From an uncultured Hydrogenophaga sp. (GTDB lineage: Bacteria > Pseudomonadota > Gammaproteobacteria > Burkholderiales > Burkholderiaceae_C): DNA of 64,000 nucleotides. The first letter of the stretch is position 1, and every line of letters starts with the position of its first letter. The notes beneath the pieces are model-generated. The model was given only the letters and a program-made list of their open reading frames with translations, was not told where the DNA came from and made no database searches. Position numbers and translations under genes: made by a program. Below, piece by piece: positions 45,234 to 53,268 of this stretch. The stretch spans positions 103,075 through 167,074 of the forward strand of contig NZ_OY288129.1 in assembly GCF_958439165.1 (NCBI RefSeq), read 5' to 3'.

Positions 45234-47009
45234 TCAGAAACTTTCCCAATCACCTTCGCTCGTGCCGCTGGCCACGGTGGCTGGCGCCGGGCTCGGCGCG
45301 GAACGCGCGGGTGCGGGGGTCGAACGGGGTGCTGGCGGGGCGGCGGCGTCGGCTCGCTTCACCGCTGCGGCCGGTTTGCTGACGGGCGCCGGGCGTGCCG
45401 CAATGGACACCGGGAGTGCGGGTCGGGCGGCCGGGGCACCCATCGAAGGCAGTGCGGTGGCCGATGCATCGAGCCGGAACACCTGCACCACCTCGGAGAG
45501 TCGCCGCGCCTGGTCCTTCAGGCTTTCGGCCGCGGCCGCGCTCTCTTCCACCAGCGCCGCGTTCTGCTGCGTCATCTGGTCGAGCTGCGCCACCGCCGTG
45601 TTCACCTGGCCGATGCCGTCGCTCTGTTCGCCGGCGGCCGCCGTGATCTCGCCGATGATGTCGCTCACCCGCTGCACCGAGCCCACGATCTCGCTCATGG
45701 TGTTGCCTGCATCGGCCACCAGCTTGCTGCCGGCCTCCACACGGTCCACGCTCGCGCCGATCAGGCCCTTGATCTCCTTGGCCGCCTGCGCGCTACGCTG
45801 CGCCAGGTTGCGCACCTCGCCGGCCACCACCGCAAAGCCCCGGCCCTGCTCGCCCGCACGGGCCGCTTCCACGGCGGCGTTGAGCGCCAGGATGTTGGTC
45901 TGGAAGGCAATGCCGTCGATCACGCCGATGATGTCGTTGATCTTCTTGCTGCTGTGGTTGATCTCGTCCATGGTGGTGACCACCTGGGCCACCACGTCGC
46001 CGCCGCGCACCGCAATGGCGGCCGCGCTCGACGCCAGCTGGTTGGCCTGGCGGGCGGCATCGGCGCTGTTGCGCACCGTGCTGGTCAGCTGCTCCATCGA
46101 AGCGGCCGTCTCTTCGAGGTTGCTGGCGGTCTGCTCGGTGCGGCTGGAGAGGTCCTGGTTGCCGGTGGCAATTTCCACCGAGGCCGTGCCGATGCTGTCG
46201 GTCGCCTGGCGCACCTGGCTCACGGTGCGCACCAGCGCGGTCTTCATGCTGTCCAGGGCACGGAGCAGGTCGCCCAGCTCGTCCTGACGACGGGTTTCAA
46301 CCGGTCGGGTCAGATCACCTTGCGCCACCGCCGTGGCCAGTTCGACGGCTTCCTGCACCGGCTGCGTCACCGAGCGGGTGATGCGCCAGGCCAGCACCAT
46401 GGCCAGCGCCACCGCCGCCACGGCCAGCGAGATCAGCAGCATCACCTGGCGCTGGATCGTCGCCTCGGAAGCGGCCACAGCCTGTGCCACCAGTTCACGC
46501 TCATACACCTGCAGACTGGTTTGCAGCTCGATGTAGCGGTTGGCGGCCGGCACCAGCCCCTTGCCCAGAAGCTCATCGGCCGCCGGCGACTCGCCGGCAG
46601 CCAGCAAGTCGAAGTAGTTCTTGCGGACCGCGATGTAATCGGTGCGGGCGGTGGCGATCTGTTTCAGCAGGTCGCGGCCCTTCTCGCTGGTGATTTCGTC
46701 GTCGAGGACCTTCTGCAGCTCGTTGATGCGCTTGGTCGTCTCGGCAATCAGCGGCTTGAAGTGTTCGTCCACGCGCGGGTTGTTGCCGGAGCGGGCCATG
46801 GCCATCACCCGGTTGATGTTCAGCCGGGTGCTGGAGAGCCATTCATCCGTGATGCCGGAGCGCTTTTCCATGGTGACCACCATGCGGGTCGCTTCACGGG
46901 AAGCCTGCAGGCTGGTCCAGGCGAGGGCGGTCAATGCCGCCAGCAAGACCAGCACGCTGGCAAATCCGAGGGTCAGGCGCTGCCCGATCTTGAGGCGGTC
47001 GAAAAACAT
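45234..47009 (-). CDS. Methyl-accepting chemotaxis protein, 4HB sensor
   Basis: 591 residues. TM1 (FASVLVLLAALTALAWTSLQ), a four-helix-bundle periplasmic domain (about 40-190), TM2 (VMLLISLAVAAVALAMVLAW), HAMP and the cytoplasmic signalling domain. The C-terminal Ala/Pro-rich linker ends WESF, a tether like the NWETF pentapeptide that recruits CheR and CheB. About 200 residues of the signalling domain are almost identical to those of the upstream paralogue. Central gene of a three-receptor array. Confidence 0.95.
   Translation of the reverse strand: MFFDRLKIGQRLTLGFASVLVLLAALTALAWTSLQASREATRMVVTMEKRSGITDEWLSSTRLNINRVMAMARSGNNPRVDEHFKPLIAETTKRINELQKVLDDEITSEKGRDLLKQIATARTDYIAVRKNYFDLLAAGESPAADELLGKGLVPAANRYIELQTSLQVYERELVAQAVAASEATIQRQVMLLISLAVAAVALAMVLAWRITRSVTQPVQEAVELATAVAQGDLTRPVETRRQDELGDLLRALDSMKTALVRTVSQVRQATDSIGTASVEIATGNQDLSSRTEQTASNLEETAASMEQLTSTVRNSADAARQANQLASSAAAIAVRGGDVVAQVVTTMDEINHSSKKINDIIGVIDGIAFQTNILALNAAVEAARAGEQGRGFAVVAGEVRNLAQRSAQAAKEIKGLIGASVDRVEAGSKLVADAGNTMSEIVGSVQRVSDIIGEITAAAGEQSDGIGQVNTAVAQLDQMTQQNAALVEESAAAAESLKDQARRLSEVVQVFRLDASATALPSMGAPAARPALPVSIAARPAPVSKPAAAVKRADAAAPPAPRSTPAPARSAPSPAPATVASGTSEGDWESF
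45520..46200 (-). repeat. Near-identical MCP signalling-domain copy 1
   Basis: This stretch matches 47332-48012 at high nucleotide identity with a constant offset of 1812 bp and no gaps that I can see. It encodes the receptor methylation helices and hairpin tip. The third receptor is much less similar at DNA level. The pattern suggests recent duplication or gene conversion. Confidence 0.85.
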
Positions 47010-47030
47010 GGCTGTCTCCCTTGTGGTTCT

Positions 47031-49205
47031 TCAGAAGCTTTCCCACTCGCCTTCGGCCGAAGCCGACGCAGCTGCAGGAGCGGGGGTGGCGGGGGTGGTC
47101 CGTGCGGAAGCCGCCGGGGTCTTGGTGGCAGGCCGCAGCAACGGCGCCGGGGAGGGCGTCGCGGCCGCTGCACGCGGTGCAGCCGAGGTGGTCTTGACTG
47201 GCGCCGGAGCGGCGGCCTTGGCCGTCTTCATCGGGGCGACGGCAGCGGATCCCGAGGTCATGTACTGGGACGATGCGTCGCCGGTGCGGAAGAAGCTGAT
47301 CAGCTCGGAGAGTCGGCGCGCCTGATCCTTCAGGCTCTCGGCCGCTGCTGCGCTTTCTTCCACCAGCGCTGCGTTCTGCTGGGTCATCTGGTCGAGCTGG
47401 GCCACCGCCGTGTTCACCTGGCCGATGCCGTCGCTCTGCTCGCCGGCGGCCGCCGTGATCTCGCCGATGATGTCGCTCACCCGCTGCACCGAGCCCACGA
47501 TCTCGCTCATGGTGTTGCCCGCATCGGCCACCAGCTTGCTGCCGGCCTCCACACGGTCCACGCTCGCGCCGATCAGACCCTTGATCTCCTTGGCCGCCTG
47601 CGCGCTGCGCTGGGCCAGGTTGCGCACCTCGCCGGCCACCACCGCAAAGCCCCGGCCCTGCTCGCCCGCACGGGCAGCTTCCACGGCGGCGTTGAGCGCC
47701 AGGATGTTGGTCTGGAAGGCAATGCCGTCGATCACGCCGATGATGTCGTTGATCTTCTTGCTGCTGTGGTTGATCTCGTCCATGGTGGTGACCACCTGGG
47801 CCACCACGTCGCCGCCACGGGCAGCGATCTCGGCGGCGCTGGCGGCCAGCTGGTTGGCCTGGCGCGCAGCGTCGGCGCTCTGGCGCACCGTGCTGGTGAG
47901 CTCTTCCATCGACGCCGCCGTCTCTTCGAGGTTGCTGGCGGTCTGCTCGGTCCGGCTGGAGAGATCCTGGTTGCCGGTGGCAATCTCCACCGAGGCCGTG
48001 CCGATGCTGTCGCTGGCCTGGCGCAACTCGCGCATCATGCCCAGGAAGCGCTGGCGCATGGACTCCACCTCGCGCACCAGGCCACCGATCTCGTCGGTGC
48101 GCTGGCTGGTGAATGAACGGGTCAGGTCACCCTGGGCGACGGTCGTCACCGCGGCGGTCAGTTCGGCCAGCGGCTGGCTGACATTGCGGCGGATCAGCCA
48201 GAACAGGCCGGCGCCCAGCACCAGGGTGGCTGCGGCCAGCATGCCCCAGAAGGCGTACATGGTCTTCCAGAACGAGGCCATGGCTTCGGCGTCCGGCACC
48301 TCGGCCACCACCCACCAGCCACCGGCCTTCGCCTGGCGCTTGACCGCCCAGGGACCCTCGCTGGCGGCGTTGTACAGCGATGCAGCTTCCATCACGAACA
48401 CGTCGTCGCCGGCCCGCAGCTGGTCGAGGAAGGGGGCCGCGTCGGGGTTGACTTCCAGCACCTTCTTGTTGGCAGCCGTCGGGTGGGACACATACACCGC
48501 CTCGGCGTTGCTGGCCTTGGGGTCGATGATGTAGGTGCCGCCGCTCTCGAAGAACCGGGCCTCGGCCACCAGCGTGTCGAGCGACTTCTGGAAGTCCGAG
48601 AGGTCGAAACCGATGAACAGGATGCCCACCACCGCGCCGCCGCCATCCTTGATGGCCTCGTAATGCGTCATGTAGGGCTTGCCGAACAGCATCGCGCGAC
48701 CGGTGTAGGTCTTGCCGTCGACCATCAGCGGATAGGCCGGGTGGTTGCGCGCCAGATTGGTGCCCACGGCCCGTTCGCCGTTTTCCTTTTTCAGCGAGGT
48801 GCTGATGCGCTCGAAGTCATCGCCCTTGCGCATGAAGATGGTGGCCACGCCGCCGTTCGCCTTGGCGAAGGAATCCACTTCGGCAAAGTCGCCGTTGAGC
48901 GATGCGCCGAAGCTCTTGAGCTGGCCATTGGTGCGGTCCAGGTCGAAGGTGGCAGCGAACTTCTGGCGGAACGGCCGGTACGACCGGTCGGTCATGAGGC
49001 GCGCGGTTGCGTCGAAGCCATCCACCGAGTCGGCCACCGACTGGGCTTTCTCGGCCGCCATCATGACGCGCTGGTCGCGGGAACTGTCCTCGGCGCTCAG
49101 GGACAGCACTCCGCTGAGAACAGCCAGCACGGAGGCCAGCATGCCGACGGCGAGCAACGCGACCCGGCGCGCCACCGATGTGGTCTTGGAGGGGTTCGGA
49201 TTCAT
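47031..49205 (-). CDS. Methyl-accepting chemotaxis protein, Cache sensor
   Basis: 724 residues. TM1 (VALLAVGMLASVLAVLSGVL), a large periplasmic domain (about 35-300) of the Cache 3/Cache 2 fusion type with VGTNLARNHPAYPLMVDGKT, GRAMLFGKPYMTHYEAIKDG and VGILFIGFDLSDFQK, then TM2, HAMP and the signalling domain. The C-terminal Ala-rich linker ends WESF, the CheR/CheB tether. The ligand is likely a small metabolite but cannot be named. First gene of the receptor array after cheW. Confidence 0.94.
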   Translation of the reverse strand: MNPNPSKTTSVARRVALLAVGMLASVLAVLSGVLSLSAEDSSRDQRVMMAAEKAQSVADSVDGFDATARLMTDRSYRPFRQKFAATFDLDRTNGQLKSFGASLNGDFAEVDSFAKANGGVATIFMRKGDDFERISTSLKKENGERAVGTNLARNHPAYPLMVDGKTYTGRAMLFGKPYMTHYEAIKDGGGAVVGILFIGFDLSDFQKSLDTLVAEARFFESGGTYIIDPKASNAEAVYVSHPTAANKKVLEVNPDAAPFLDQLRAGDDVFVMEAASLYNAASEGPWAVKRQAKAGGWWVVAEVPDAEAMASFWKTMYAFWGMLAAATLVLGAGLFWLIRRNVSQPLAELTAAVTTVAQGDLTRSFTSQRTDEIGGLVREVESMRQRFLGMMRELRQASDSIGTASVEIATGNQDLSSRTEQTASNLEETAASMEELTSTVRQSADAARQANQLAASAAEIAARGGDVVAQVVTTMDEINHSSKKINDIIGVIDGIAFQTNILALNAAVEAARAGEQGRGFAVVAGEVRNLAQRSAQAAKEIKGLIGASVDRVEAGSKLVADAGNTMSEIVGSVQRVSDIIGEITAAAGEQSDGIGQVNTAVAQLDQMTQQNAALVEESAAAAESLKDQARRLSELISFFRTGDASSQYMTSGSAAVAPMKTAKAAAPAPVKTTSAAPRAAAATPSPAPLLRPATKTPAASARTTPATPAPAAASASAEGEWESF
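47332..48012 (-). repeat. Near-identical MCP signalling-domain copy 2
   Basis: Partner of the copy at 45520-46200, in the same orientation. It covers the same part of the receptor gene. Only scattered, mostly synonymous differences are visible (for example CGCTCTGTTC versus CGCTCTGCTC). Direct repeats this close can recombine and delete or fuse a receptor. Confidence 0.85.
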
Positions 49206-49251
49206 GGTGGGAATGGAGAAGAAGATGAATCGGGATGGCAGATCGCGCAGG

Positions 49252-49773
49252 TCACTGCACGGTCTGGCTGTCCATCAGGCCCATGTCGCTGCTGGACATG
49301 AGGGCTTCGATGTCCATGAGGATCAACATGCGTTCACCGACGCTGGCGATGCCGGTGATGAAGCTGGTGTCCACCGAGGTGTTCATTTCGGGCGAGGGCT
49401 TGATGACGTCGCCGGCGAGTTCGAGCACATCCGACACCGAGTCCACCACCGCACCGACCACGCGGCCGTGCACGTTGAGCACGATCACCACGGTAAAGCC
49501 GTTGTATTCCACCCTGTCGCAACCGAGCTTGATGCGCAGGTCCACCACCGGGACGATCACGCCGCGCAGATTGACCACACCCTTGATGAAGGACGGGGCA
49601 TTGGCGATGCGGGTGGGCTCTTCGTAGGAACGGATCTCCTGCACCCGCAGGATGTCGATGCCGTATTCCTCGCCGCCCAGGCGGAAGGTCAGGAATTCGG
49701 CGCTGGCCGGCTGGGCAGCGTTGCGCGCGCCGTCCTGGCGGGCGAGGTGGGTGGCTTCGTTGCGCATGTCCAT
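49252..49773 (-). CDS. cheW: Chemotaxis coupling protein CheW
   Basis: 173 residues from ATG 49773 (GAGGAACCACC before it). CheW-fold motifs: FLTFRLGGEEYGIDILRVQE, FIKGVVNLRGVIVPVVDLRI and the last beta strand (MLILMDIEALMSS). It couples receptors to CheA. It precedes the three receptors by 46 bp on the same strand. The open frame upstream to 49878 is not supported. It faces a 179-bp region divergent from the transglutaminase gene; I see no clear sigma-28 promoter there. Confidence 0.95.
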   Translation of the reverse strand: MDMRNEATHLARQDGARNAAQPASAEFLTFRLGGEEYGIDILRVQEIRSYEEPTRIANAPSFIKGVVNLRGVIVPVVDLRIKLGCDRVEYNGFTVVIVLNVHGRVVGAVVDSVSDVLELAGDVIKPSPEMNTSVDTSFITGIASVGERMLILMDIEALMSSSDMGLMDSQTVQ

Positions 49774-49952
49774 GGTGGTTCCTCGGTGAAGGCTCGGTGA
49801 AAGGAATGTCAGGTCACTGCAATATCGGTCGACCCGCGCGGTCCTGAAGGGCCGAATAAACGTGACTTGGGCCGCCAATACCCTTCTGAACAGCGTTCAG
49901 GCTGTCGCGCTGATTACCAAAGTACACAGACCACCTCTGGGATCATCCGGCC

Positions 49953-50642
49953 ATGAGCACGCAGCCCCGCACACCCGCCCCCGGCCCGGCCCACCTGGCA
50001 TCCACCACCAGCATCGACGCCGACCACCCCGCCGTCCGCGGGTTCGCCGCCGCCCACCGGCGCGGCAGCACAGTGCGGGAACAGGCGGTGTCGCTGGTGC
50101 ATGCCGTGCGGGACGAGGTGCGCTACGACCCCTACCGCATCGACCTGTCGGCCCGCGGCATGCGCGCCAGCACCTGCCTCGAACAGGGTTTCGGCTGGTG
50201 TGTGCCCAAGGCGGTGCTGATGGCCGCCGTGGCCCGGGCCGCCGGCATCCCCGCGCGGCTCGGGTTCGCCGATGTGCGCAACCACATGTCGACCGAGAAG
50301 CTGCGCCGCACCATGGGCACCGACGTGTTCGTCTGGCACGGCTACACAGAGCTGTGGATCGACGGCGCCTGGCGCAAGGCCACGCCGGCGTTCAACCTGT
50401 CGCTGTGCGAGAAATTCGGGCTGCTGCCACTGGACTTCGACGGCGTCAACGACTCGCTCTACCACCCGTTCGACCGGGTGGGGCAGCGACACATGGAATA
50501 CGTGCACGAACGCGGCAGCTTCGACGACCTGCCGCTGCAGGCGATCGCCGACAGCTTCCGCACCACCTATCCGCAGCTGGTGGCCGGCACAGGCCTGGAG
50601 GGTGACTTCGGTCAGGACGGCGCGGCCGAGCGCCAGCCCTGA
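49953..50642 (+). CDS. Transglutaminase-like domain protein
   Basis: 229 residues, no signal peptide. The transglutaminase/protease core is recognisable: ASTCLEQGFGWCVPKAVLMA contains the probable catalytic Cys, VFVWHGYTELWIDGAWRKAT the His, and the Asp follows in the next strand. Prokaryotic members are usually peptidases or amidases. Function unknown. It converges on metW, 19 bp away. Confidence 0.78.
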   Translation: MSTQPRTPAPGPAHLASTTSIDADHPAVRGFAAAHRRGSTVREQAVSLVHAVRDEVRYDPYRIDLSARGMRASTCLEQGFGWCVPKAVLMAAVARAAGIPARLGFADVRNHMSTEKLRRTMGTDVFVWHGYTELWIDGAWRKATPAFNLSLCEKFGLLPLDFDGVNDSLYHPFDRVGQRHMEYVHERGSFDDLPLQAIADSFRTTYPQLVAGTGLEGDFGQDGAAERQP

Positions 50643-50661
50643 TTCCCGGGCGCGGCCGCCC

Positions 50662-51243
50662 TCAGGCGGAGAAGCGGAACACCGCCGTGCTGGCGAGCAG
50701 GTTGGGCAGCAGGCGGACTTCCTCTCCCTCGTGCAGACCGAAGCTGTCGTCGATGCGCAGGCCGCAGCTGCGCGCCAGCACCTCGAAGTCGGCATGGGTG
50801 CCGACCCGGATGTTGGGCGTGTCGTACCACTGGTACGGCAGGCGCTTGGTCACCGGCATGCGGCCCTGCAGCACCGCCAGCCGGTTCGGCCAGTGGGCAA
50901 AGTTGGGAAAGGCCACCACGCCGGCGCGGCCCACGCGGGCGGTCTCGCGCAGCATGACCTCGGCATTGCGCAGATGCTGCAGCGTGTCGATCTGCAGCAC
51001 CACATCGAACGCTTTGTCGCCGAACACGGCCAGGCCTTCATCCAGGTTGAACTGCAGCACGTTCACGCCCCGGCGCATGCAGGCCTGCACCTTGGCGTCA
51101 TCCAGCTCCACGCCATAGCCGGTGCAGCCTCGGGTGGACTGGAGATGGTCCAGCAGGGCGCCGTCACCACAGCCCAGATCGAGCACCCGCGAACCCGGCG
51201 GCACCAGGCGTGCAATGCTTTCCATGACCCGACGCTCGCTCAT
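50662..51243 (-). CDS. metW: Methionine biosynthesis protein MetW
   Basis: 193 residues, methyltransferase-like fold: VLDLGCGDGALLDHLQ is the SAM-type loop, and LQIDTLQHLRNAEVMLRE follows. MetW is needed with MetX for homoserine acylation and methionine synthesis in many Proteobacteria. Its ATG overlaps the metX stop by four bases (ATGA), so it is translated by coupling and shares the SAM-II riboswitch leader. The open frame continues to 51651, which is metX antisense-frame shadow. Confidence 0.94.
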   Translation of the reverse strand: MSERRVMESIARLVPPGSRVLDLGCGDGALLDHLQSTRGCTGYGVELDDAKVQACMRRGVNVLQFNLDEGLAVFGDKAFDVVLQIDTLQHLRNAEVMLRETARVGRAGVVAFPNFAHWPNRLAVLQGRMPVTKRLPYQWYDTPNIRVGTHADFEVLARSCGLRIDDSFGLHEGEEVRLLPNLLASTAVFRFSA

Positions 51244-52406
51244 GCCCGACCTCCCGTGGCCTGGGCCACCGTCTGTTCGAAATAGGTCCGCACGGCAGCG
51301 TGGTAGCGCGTGTCGTCCAGCAGGAAAGCGTCGTGCCCGTGGGGCGCGTCGATCTCGGCGTAGCTGACGTCGCGGCGGTTGTCCAGCAGGGCCTTGACCA
51401 TCTCGCGGCTGCGGGCCGGCGAGAAGCGCCAGTCGGTGGTGAAGCTGACCAGCAGGAACTTCGCCGTGGCGCGCGCCAGCGCCCGGCTGAGGTTGCCGTC
51501 GTGCGCAGCGGCCGGATCGAAGTAGTCCAGCGCCCGGGTGATCAGCAGGTAGGTGTTGGCGTCGAAGTACTCGCTGAACTTGTCGCCCTGATAACGCAGG
51601 TAGCTCTCGATCTGGAACTCGACGTCGGTGGTGGAATAGCGGTACCCCCACGGCCCTCCTTCCAGATCTGCGGGCTTGAGCGTGCGACCGAACTTGGCAT
51701 TCATCACGTCATCGCTCAGGTAGGTGATGTGGCCGATCATGCGGGCGATCCGCAGGCCGCGCCGGGGCAGCGTGCCATGGGCGAGGTAGTGGCCGCCGTG
51801 AAAGTCGGGGTCGGTCACGATGGCCCGGCGGGCCACCTCGTTGAAGGCAATGTTCTCGGCCGTCAGGTTGGGGGCGCTGGCCACCACCACGGCATGACGG
51901 ACCCGTTCGGGGTACTGCAGGGTCCAGCTCAGGGTCTGCATGCCGCCCAGGCTCCCGCCCATGACGGCTGCCAGCGTGTCGATGCCCATGGCGTCAAGCA
52001 GCCGGGCCTGGGCGTTCACCCAGTCCTCCACGGTGACCACCGGGAAGTCCGCACCCCAGGCCTGGCCCGTGGCGGGGTTGATGTGCGTCGGGCCGGTCGA
52101 GCCGAAGCAGGAGCCCAGGTTGTTCACGCCGATGACGAACCAGCGATCGGTGTCCACCGGCTTTCCGGGGCCGATCATGTTGTGCCACCAGCCCTCGCTG
52201 CGCGGCAGCGGCTGGCCGTTGGCGTCGGCGTGCAGGCCGGCCACATGGTGCGAGGCGTTGAGCGCATGGCACACCAGCACGGCATTGGAGCGGTCGGCGT
52301 TGAGCTGGCCGTAGGTTTCCACCACCAGCTCGTAGGCCGGCAGCACTGCACCGCTCTGCAGCGGCAATGGGGTGTCGAAGCGGAAGGTCTGGGGCGTGAC
52401 GATCAA
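51240..52406 (-). CDS. metX: Homoserine O-acyltransferase MetX
   Basis: 388 residues. Alpha/beta-hydrolase fold with nucleophile MGGSLGGMQTLSW (Ser about 145), and HGHDAFLLD with the catalytic His near the C-terminus. Transfers an acyl group (acetyl or succinyl; not decidable by eye) from acyl-CoA to homoserine. I use the TTG at 52406, which gives MIVTPQTFRFDTPLPLQSG and follows AGGGTGG; a GTG at 52415 is possible. The open frame reaches 52550 through the riboswitch, which is not coding. Operon with metW. Confidence 0.93.
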   Translation of the reverse strand: MIVTPQTFRFDTPLPLQSGAVLPAYELVVETYGQLNADRSNAVLVCHALNASHHVAGLHADANGQPLPRSEGWWHNMIGPGKPVDTDRWFVIGVNNLGSCFGSTGPTHINPATGQAWGADFPVVTVEDWVNAQARLLDAMGIDTLAAVMGGSLGGMQTLSWTLQYPERVRHAVVVASAPNLTAENIAFNEVARRAIVTDPDFHGGHYLAHGTLPRRGLRIARMIGHITYLSDDVMNAKFGRTLKPADLEGGPWGYRYSTTDVEFQIESYLRYQGDKFSEYFDANTYLLITRALDYFDPAAAHDGNLSRALARATAKFLLVSFTTDWRFSPARSREMVKALLDNRRDVSYAEIDAPHGHDAFLLDDTRYHAAVRTYFEQTVAQATGGRA

Positions 52407-52444
52407 GCGGACCACCCTGACTGGCAGGGCCCTGAATGAAGAAT

Positions 52445-52478
52445 CCCGGCACCGCCATGGTTCAAAGGCGAGACCGGG
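52445..52478 (-). terminator. Conditional terminator-like hairpin in the metX leader
   Basis: On the minus strand CCCGG pairs with CCGGG and, inside a 3x3 internal loop, CGCC pairs with GGCG around a 10-nt loop; ATTCTTCATT follows. The U-tract is imperfect, but position and exclusivity with the upstream alternative hairpin suggest it is the off-state structure of the riboswitch. Confidence 0.5.
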
Positions 52479-52490
52479 AATCTCCCCTTT
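52464..52490 (-). promoter_or_regulatory. Antiterminator-like hairpin of the metX leader
   Basis: AAAGGGGAGA pairs with TCTCGCCTTT (nine of ten positions, one central G-G mismatch) around the loop TTCCCGG. It uses the 3' strand of the SAM-II aptamer and also the 5' arm of the terminator-like stem, so it cannot coexist with either. It would be the on-state when SAM is low. Confidence 0.5.
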
Positions 52491-52535
52491 AGCGGCATTT
52501 TTAAAGCGCCCGCAATCCGGACAAATCGGCGCTGG
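52482..52535 (-). promoter_or_regulatory. SAM-II riboswitch aptamer upstream of metX
   Basis: The minus strand reads GCGCCGATTTGTCCGGATTG then CGGGCGCTTTAAAAATGC then CGCTAAAGGGGAG. The P1 stem GCGCC/GGCGC, the conserved GATTT, TTTAAA and GCTAAA elements and a 3' GG(G)GA that can form the pseudoknot with TCC are all in SAM-II order. SAM binding would lower metX-metW expression. It lies about 75 bp before the metX start, followed by the two alternative hairpins. Confidence 0.85.
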
Positions 52536-52621
52536 CGGAAGTATACGCACCGGGCCTGGCGGCGTCCCGAGGGCCCGAAGCCGTCAGGGTGTTGTAACAG
52601 CGCATCGCGGAGGGTTGGCAC

Positions 52622-52795
52622 TTGCACATCCTGAAAAAGAACACTTTCTTTCGGGCGGTTGCGCGCATAATGGCCGAGCAAGCCCCTGCCGGGCTTGTGG
52701 TTCAAGTGATCGGTCGGTTTCGCGCGCTACAGCTACAGGTTTGTGTGCATCGGGGCTCCATCGCTACTTTTCTATCGTTTCTAGGAGTCCCAAGC
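52622..52795 (+). promoter_or_regulatory. Promoter and leader of the RNA-binding protein gene
   Basis: About 175 bp lie between the end of the riboswitch region and the RRM gene start. A CATAAT hexamer at 52666-52671 could be a -10 element, giving a leader of about 120 nt. The last 60 bp are U-rich (CTACTTTTCTATCGTTTCTA) before AGGAG. I see no ORF here. Confidence 0.35.
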
Positions 52796-53200
52796 ATGGG
52801 CAACAAACTGTACGTCGGCAACCTGCCTTACTCGGTCCGTGACGAAGACCTGAATCAGGCCTTTGGCCAGTTCGGCTCCGTCAACAGCGCCAAGGTCATG
52901 ATGGAACGTGACACCGGCCGCTCCAAGGGTTTCGGCTTCGTCGAAATGGGCAGCGATGCCGAGGCGCAGGCCGCCATCGAAGGCATGAACGGTCAGTCGC
53001 TCGGCGGCCGTAGCCTGGTGGTGAACGAAGCCCGCCCGATGGAAGCCCGCCCGCCGCGCACCGGTGGTGGTGGTTTCGGCGGTGGCCGCAGCGGTGGCGG
53101 TGGCTACGGCGGTGGTGGCAACGACGGCGGTTTCCGCAGCCCCTACGGCGGCGGTGGCCGTCGTGACGGCGGCGGCGGCGGTGGCCGCGGCGGCTACTGA
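52796..53200 (+). CDS. Glycine-rich RRM RNA-binding protein
   Basis: 134 residues. One RRM domain (about 2-80) has RNP2 KLYVGNLPYSV and RNP1 KGFGFVEM with the aromatic residues intact; the tail (about 85-134) is Gly/Arg rich, ending GGGRGGY. It resembles the cyanobacterial Rbp and eukaryotic GRP proteins, and bacterial homologues are often cold or stress induced. A well-formed AGGAG precedes the start and a strong terminator follows. It is transcribed away from metX. Confidence 0.94.
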   Translation: MGNKLYVGNLPYSVRDEDLNQAFGQFGSVNSAKVMMERDTGRSKGFGFVEMGSDAEAQAAIEGMNGQSLGGRSLVVNEARPMEARPPRTGGGGFGGGRSGGGGYGGGGNDGGFRSPYGGGGRRDGGGGGGRGGY

Positions 53201-53220
53201 TCCACAGGTCAGGATTCCCG

Positions 53221-53252
53221 AAAACCCCGGTGCGAAAGCCCCGGGGTTTTTT
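53221..53252 (+). terminator. Terminator of the RNA-binding protein gene
   Basis: A perfect 10-bp stem (AAAACCCCGG / CCGGGGTTTT) with a 10-nt loop, followed by two more T. It lies 20 bp past the stop codon, just before the convergent SDR gene. Confidence 0.92.
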
Positions 53253-53268
53253 GTTGCCCGGGCCTGAC

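Noticed and set aside
43486..48116. Two long plus-strand open frames (933 and 974 codons) across the chemoreceptor array.
   Set aside because: Each crosses gene boundaries of the three receptors in antisense and repeats with their duplicated domains; no plausible start or domain.
49774..49952. A possible sigma-28 (FliA) promoter for cheW.
   Set aside because: GACCGATA resembles a -10 element but there is no TAAA at the correct distance upstream.
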